NCBI GenBank assembly: GCA_000507305.1
Contig: DF240454.1
Coordinates: 78,732-142,731, forward strand
Reading direction: 5' to 3'
Origin: Breviolum minutum Mf 1.05b.01
Taxonomy: Eukaryota > Sar > Dinophyceae > Suessiales > Symbiodiniaceae
Length of the DNA stretch: 64,000 nt
The position numbers were made by a program, and so were the translations under genes. The notes beneath the pieces are model-generated. The model did not search any database. It saw only the letters and a list, made by a program, of their open reading frames with translations, and was not told the DNA's origin. Positions 58,717-64,000 of the stretch are shown here, one piece after another (the first letter of the stretch is position 1; each line of letters begins with the position of its first letter).

Positions 58717-61700
58717 CTTCCGTGGATGCCTCGACTGGTGCTTCTGGCGCTTCCACACGCGGTGGATCACTTGGGGTTGGCTCAGGTGGTTTTTGTTGGC
58801 TCGATGCCTCCGTGGGAAAGCAAAAACGGTTCATGTGTATTGGAAAGGAAAAATGGAAATGTGGTAATATCTCCTATATAATTGCTTATAATACCAATGA
58901 TATATAAATGCATGATATGTGATGATATGCGTATATTATTATCTGATTTATTATTTGTTGCATGATTCTATTGAACATGTTGGTCTCTATTGTTTGTGGT
59001 CTTTCCACATGTTCTCAGTCTTGTCGGTAGCTGAGATGAGTTGTACTTGTATCTTAGCAAACAAAAACCGGCCATAGTTTTGTGCATCAAACCTATAGCA
59101 TGCTTTCATTTTTTTCCGCAGCATCTCAGCCTGAGCTTCAGGAGTTGAAAATAAATTTAAAACCTATCGAGATTTGTTGTTGCTGTTGTTGTTGTTGTTG
59201 TTGTTGTTGTGGTGGTCGCAGTGGTTGGGCGTTGGGGTGGGGACAATGTTGGGGGTGGGGACAATATATTCCCTGGACTTGCACATATTTGATCGATATA
59301 ATAGTATGCATGATGAGTTTGGTACGTATTTTCCTTGCTGCTGTGTGAGTGTGGGGCTCTGTTGTTTGTTGTTGCTACCCTGCCTTTCCATTACCACAGG
59401 GTCTTATTGGCAAAACGTCATGTATCTCCCTATGCCTTACTTCCTGTGATCGTTTTGCAAGCGCAAGAGGGCCGCTGCAGGCCATTGCAATGGGGGATTT
59501 TCATGGGAGGAATACACAGGGTCATCATGCTTGATGGACATAGCGCAACGAGGCAAATCAAATTCCAACAAAAACTATTCTGTTGATGTGAAACTGCGCA
59601 TCATATATGTTGAAGCGAACATGCAAGCTTGTCATTATCATCATTATCACACTCTTGAACATAGTCCCCCAAAAAGTGGTGATCTTGCAGGGAACCTCCC
59701 TTCAAGATTGAATTGAACTGACATCATCAATCAAATCAGGACCGAATTGTGTATTGCAGCTGGCAACTTGAAAACACATCCCAGGTGCTTGTTGGCAGTA
59801 CTTCCAGTCGTCGTCATCATCGTCATCTTCGGCCTGTGGAGATTTTCGAACGTTGAAATGCATGTTTTGGGTGTTGCCCGACACAAACATCAAAAGCACG
59901 TAGAAACTTTAGACACTCTATCACGTGTACTAAAGTTTCTAAATTAGATATTATGATGTATTGATCTACTACAAAAAATCGAGAGTGCCACCAGCAATCA
60001 GCTAGTGTTGTTGATTCTCTGCTGGAATATGGTACCTCAAACAGTGCATCTAAGCATTTTTTACCAACCAAATTGCAAGCAAAAATGGCAGTGGAGCTTT
60101 GGAATGCTTTTGGATATCCCCCCAACTTGATATACTCAAATCTGTGGAACCAACTCAGATTGAAGCTTCCTTTCCTTCCCCCAAAAGGCCACCTCTTCAT
60201 CTGACTCATCATCTTCTCCAACGACTGCTGTGCCCAACGTGGCGGTAACAACGTTAACGTTGGGCCCGGCCAGGCGCATCTGGGCAAGGGATTGTCGGGG
60301 GGATTTCTCCAAAAGGTGCAGGGCACAACCAAAAGTACACGTACACCCTGGAAAACTGAGATGGCAATGGAAAAGCAACCATGAATGAAGATGTATCTCC
60401 TAATTAAAAATGGTGGTTTTCCATTATTCTTCAGGGGGGGTATATTGGTATATCAAAGAGTCAATCCGTGTTTCAGAGGAATTTTTCTACCTGCATGGAA
60501 AATGCTTGAACATTTCATATGATATAAGGACACCATTGGGATCATCTGGCGAGTTAGGTAACTGCCACACCAGTTTCACCTGACATGTGCGCCTCAACAA
60601 GTAAGGCTATTAAGGGTTCACAATTTTCTTTTGCCTTTTATCTCAAAGTCCACAAGGAAAGACGGCTGACGGCTAAAACGCTCCGAGGGTTTGATTTCTT
60701 TCATGCTGGGGCTTCTTCTTGAAAGGCTCACGCGGAAATACTGTAAATATATCATACAGCATACATTACATGCCGTATCTGAGGATATTGTTGCATTCAT
60801 TGTGGTAACTAAGGATGGCCCCACCAAATTTGTTTAGCGAGGATCATTACAAGGTCTTCAAACATGTGCGACAGCCAGTGCGTAGATTCTGGAACTTTCA
60901 CATGGATGTGAATTTCATCATCTAATGGATCCAAACAAGCTATACGTAGATCTATACCAATAATAGTTGCCAATAGGAATTGCCAAGCAATATATATATA
61001 TATACCACCATATATATATACCAATGCGGCTGCTGATGCCAATACGAAGTTTCAAAAAATCAACAAATCTGTAGTCCCAACTCTACAAAACACTAAACAA
61101 ATACAAAAAAAGACAAAACCTTCAATGAAAAACAAAACACATCCTCATCCAAACCATCCATTTTTTTCCCCAAGTGATTTTTTTTTCATCCGGACCTGTT
61201 CTAGGGTCGCTCCCGGTGGTGGCCTGAAGAGATGCCAATCTGCGAGATTGGGGATGCCCTACTGTAGCCCACCATTGTAAAGATGTGGTCTTTGAATAAC
61301 CTAGGGGCCTTCAAAGTTTCTTTCAAAACTTATCCATGGAATCCATTGCCAATGTTTGAAATAAATCCTCAAATTTACCATAGATTTGCAATTGTTTGAT
61401 TCCCCTTTTTCCTCACTGGGACTCACTGGGACTCCCCCAACGGTACTCCCCGGCTGCCCGGTGGAGCAGCCGGAATCGCTTTAGCCTTTGGTGCGGGAGC
61501 CTGGGCACCAAAGATGGGTGAATGATCCAAAGAAAAGGCAAACCATCCTTTATAGCTTTGAAGTGTTGTAACATCAACTGATATTATTGTGTACCCATAG
61601 AGTAATATATGTAATTATATCCAAATATATTAAATACATATATTATATACTGTATAAATTTCGAATATAAAAGTATCTATAATGTTCAAAAAACATACAG

Positions 61701-63490
61701 TAGTATCATGGTCAAGTTGATTCGTGTTCAAACCAACGATTGTGATTTGCTATTCAACTCTTGAATTCTGAGATGAAGCTGAACTTGATTCTTGGTGTCC
61801 CGTTGGTTGTTTGCTCTCGCAGAAACCCCGTACTTGTGAGATTTTTTTCGCTGACCAGACACCTTAAACACCTTCGTCAATTAGTCTATCAACACCATAT
61901 TCCGGTGAAAATGTTCCGTTCCAGTACATGATATCACCAACCTGTTCAGGTACCTAAAATGGAGGTACTGAACCTTATAAGGCTATTTTGGGGGATGGGT
62001 TTTCCCTTACATAAGCCTTACATACAGCTTATATAGGTGCATACCTGAAATGCTTGGTGATGATACATTCCTAAACCAAGGAGCGTCCAACCTCCCTTCT
62101 CAGCTGCCCAGCCTCACTGTAGAAGAGATCTAAGTCCTCGAACCGCATCTTTGACAGAGAAATGCTATGCCCCACCCCAGTAATATTATATGAATTTACG
62201 AGGAACGTGTCTAATGTAAAAGGAGTCTTTTTGAAGGAACCCAACAAACATCCAAGCATCAAACAAATCCAATGCACCTGGGGACCTGTATATTTAATCT
62301 AAGTTGTAAGTTGAAATGTCTGAAACTTACGCTTAATCATTGCTTAAAATGCTTTCAAGATTTTGCCAAATGCTAAATTGGAGCTAAACTTTGAACTTCT
62401 TTCAGAAAGAAACCTGACCTGGATTTTGATTCCAAAACTTGTCCTCTGTTCATTCTTTGAGATCATCTTTTTAGCGCTCCTCCAAACTCTGCACCACTGG
62501 CATGTTATTGATGTTGGAGGGTAGCTGTACTCTCTGCTCCTGGCAACGTCAGTTAAAACAACCGGGCCACCTGCAAGAAGCTAACAGGTAACAGTTTGAC
62601 TCATCCCAGAAAGGTTTTCCAGGCGTGATAACTCAAGGATTCCCAGGATCAATCCACTCCACACCTGTGGAATTCCAACCAAAATGCTTTGCCAAACCTT
62701 CATCTGGAAATGGTCATCCATCCTTTTTTTCATCTCAACTGAGATATATCAACCCCCAGAACTCCAACCCCCGGGTCTCCATATGCGAAACGTTCCCAAC
62801 GGTCGAGGAAGAGATGCTCTTCGGTGCCGTCTCTCGAGCTTTCTCTGCTGACATCTCCTGTGCCCAGGAAAAAAACAGCGAGTGAATTGGTTCAACACTT
62901 GTGATGACGCTTCAATCCTTAGCAAACCAGTTCGAATATGAAAGTTATATCTCCCATGAATCCATGATTGCTAGCTGCTAACTCATGTGGGATTGGACCG
63001 ACATCAACAGCCATGGGTTTTTGATGGGTTGATGGGACATGCTGACAAGGAGGACACTGAACACCAACATCCTGAAACAAAGAGAACGGTCAAATACAGT
63101 AGATGCTCTTTGTTTGCCCGTTGTGATGAGAAAGGCAGTAACATCATTGTTTTCTAGGACCCAAGCATCTTTCAGCAAATCAACCAAATCAGCAAAATAA
63201 ACACACAGGACATACACACACTAGAGGGGAGTTGAGGTAGTAACATTGCTTTGATCCAGGACAAGGTAGAAGTAGGCAAGACAACACTTTGTTTAGATCC
63301 TCCGACAGTTTTTGTGATGATCATACCTCCAAGAACCTTCAAACACAGGTGCTGACGCTCTAGATATACAATATAAGTGGTGAAACTCCTCAAGAGCAAC
63401 GTGTATTCGAGGACGTCAACCAAACTTGGTACCAGCGCCTTGACTTTTCGCAGCTCATCAGAGCTATTCTCCTCAGGGATTCAATCATCA
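58717..63490 (-). CDS. Unrecognised multi-exon - strand gene or genes
   Basis: Coding-like blocks occur in transcription order. 63490-63325: PEENSSDELRKVKALVPSLV, then DVLEYTLLLRSFTTYIVYLE. About 62865-62760: EMSAEKARETAPKSISS. About 62210-62071: ISLSKMRFEDLDLFYSEAGQ. About 61503-61430: QAPAPKAKAIPAAPPGSRG. About 61255-61180: GIPNLADWHLFRPPPGATL. About 60945-60830: DDEIHIHVKVPESTHWLSHM. About 60740-60620: RRSPSMKEIKPSERFSRQ. About 60320-60180: LHLLEKSPRQSLAQMRLAG, then GEDDESDEEVAF. About 59860-59715: a poly-Asp stretch, then WKYCQQAPGMCFQVASCN. About 58793-58717: PSDPPRVEAPEAPVEASTEG and a stop. The block near 63490 has an in-frame TGA just before it, so it probably starts at an acceptor. 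No family was recognised. Phases were not verified, and two genes are possible. Confidence 0.4.
59176..59213. repeat. (GTT)n microsatellite
   Basis: About 12 GTT units followed by G-rich sequence. Confidence 0.9.
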
Positions 63491-63906
63491 TCAGACATGG
63501 TTTCCAAGGTCTACCGATGATGAGTCTAAAAGATTGTCAAAATCTCTGGATTTATGGTTGATGCTATTAAGTGTATAATATATGAAAAACATAGGAAACC
63601 CATACAAACATATAACGTTAAAACCTGGGAGACCAACCGGTCACTCCCCTGTTTTCACGTCACGTGGCAAATCAAAACTTTTTTTTCAAATCCAACGCCT
63701 GGGCCCAAGGAGGCAATGGACGATAAGATTCCAAAGGAAAGTCGAGCGCCTGCCAAAAAAGAGTTTTCCATACAAAACCCACGGTTTCCCTCCATTTTTT
63801 AGGGGGTTATTTCACCGGACCCCATATTTCTAGGGATTGAAAATTGAAACCTTCATTTTTCCTATGGGGTTGTTGGATTTAACAACCATTAGGGTACACA
63901 TTTTTT

Positions 63907-64000
63907 ATCGACGTCGCGAGACATCGATAACATCTATGGACGTCGCGAGACATAGAGAGACATCGATAAAATTTATCGACGTCGCGAGACATCGAGAGAC
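63907..64000. repeat. Tandem-like GACGTCGCGAGACAT repeat running off the right edge
   Basis: The 15-base core occurs at 63910-63924, 63939-63953 and 63978-63992, with ATCGATAA/ATAGAGAG spacers. The spacing is irregular (29 and 39 bases) and the array probably continues past the window. Confidence 0.9.

Noticed and set aside
58195..58881. 228-codon + strand open frame, the longest ATG frame in this part
   Set aside because: It overlaps a hairpin relative, is opposite in strand to neighbouring genes, has no motif, and its 3' part is antisense to a more protein-like - strand block.
1..64000. tRNA, rRNA or dinoflagellate spliced-leader RNA genes
   Set aside because: None was noticed by eye, including the spliced-leader core; a covariance-model scan would be needed to exclude them.

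Overview
The window looks like nuclear DNA of a dinoflagellate, probably of the Symbiodiniaceae type. Four things point there: genes split into many short exons; introns that keep an AG acceptor but often use GA or GC donors; dense simple repeats and hairpin-forming short elements between exons; and WQxA-type PPR arrays coded about one motif per exon. No bacterial operon, rRNA, tRNA or CRISPR array was seen. One 235-base N gap lies at 13198-13432 and a single N at 9511.

Left part, + strand (1-about 10.6 kb). The best-supported gene runs from the left edge to at least 6765. It encodes a ZNFX1-like superfamily 1 RNA helicase core, then NFX1-type zinc fingers, then a run of small exons, then poly(ADP-ribose) polymerase (PARP) sequence. 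Most exon phases join cleanly, so one fused protein is likely, although three junctions are unresolved. An in-frame TGA interrupts the zinc-finger exon. Further coding-like + strand exons of unknown function follow at 8.1-9.1 and about 10.1 kb.

Middle (11-40 kb) is mostly repeat-rich, with four notable pieces. An A-B-B-A direct-repeat structure at 11.5-13.75 kb is built from a 230-bp terminal-inverted-repeat element (A) and a 0.8-kb unit (B). A diverged tandem duplication at 18.1-24.3 kb carries two copies of an unrecognised - strand gene. A weak + strand gene lies at 27.2-30.7 kb. Several hairpin (MITE-like) families recur across the window.

Right part, - strand (about 40-63.5 kb) carries consecutive genes on the same strand. 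In transcription order they are: an unrecognised multi-exon gene (63.5-58.7 kb); a complete secreted purple acid phosphatase of 599 residues in 8 exons (58126-54041); a WD40-like gene (53.2-51.3 kb); a PPR-repeat gene (49.1-42.2 kb); and a frame-broken FkbM-methyltransferase-like segment (41.6-40.96 kb). This one-direction layout is typical of dinoflagellate chromosomes.

Exon boundaries were worked out by hand from reading frame, splice dinucleotides and family motifs. The phosphatase and the PARP exons are the most secure. Exons of unrecognised genes rest only on protein-like composition and plausible splice sites.
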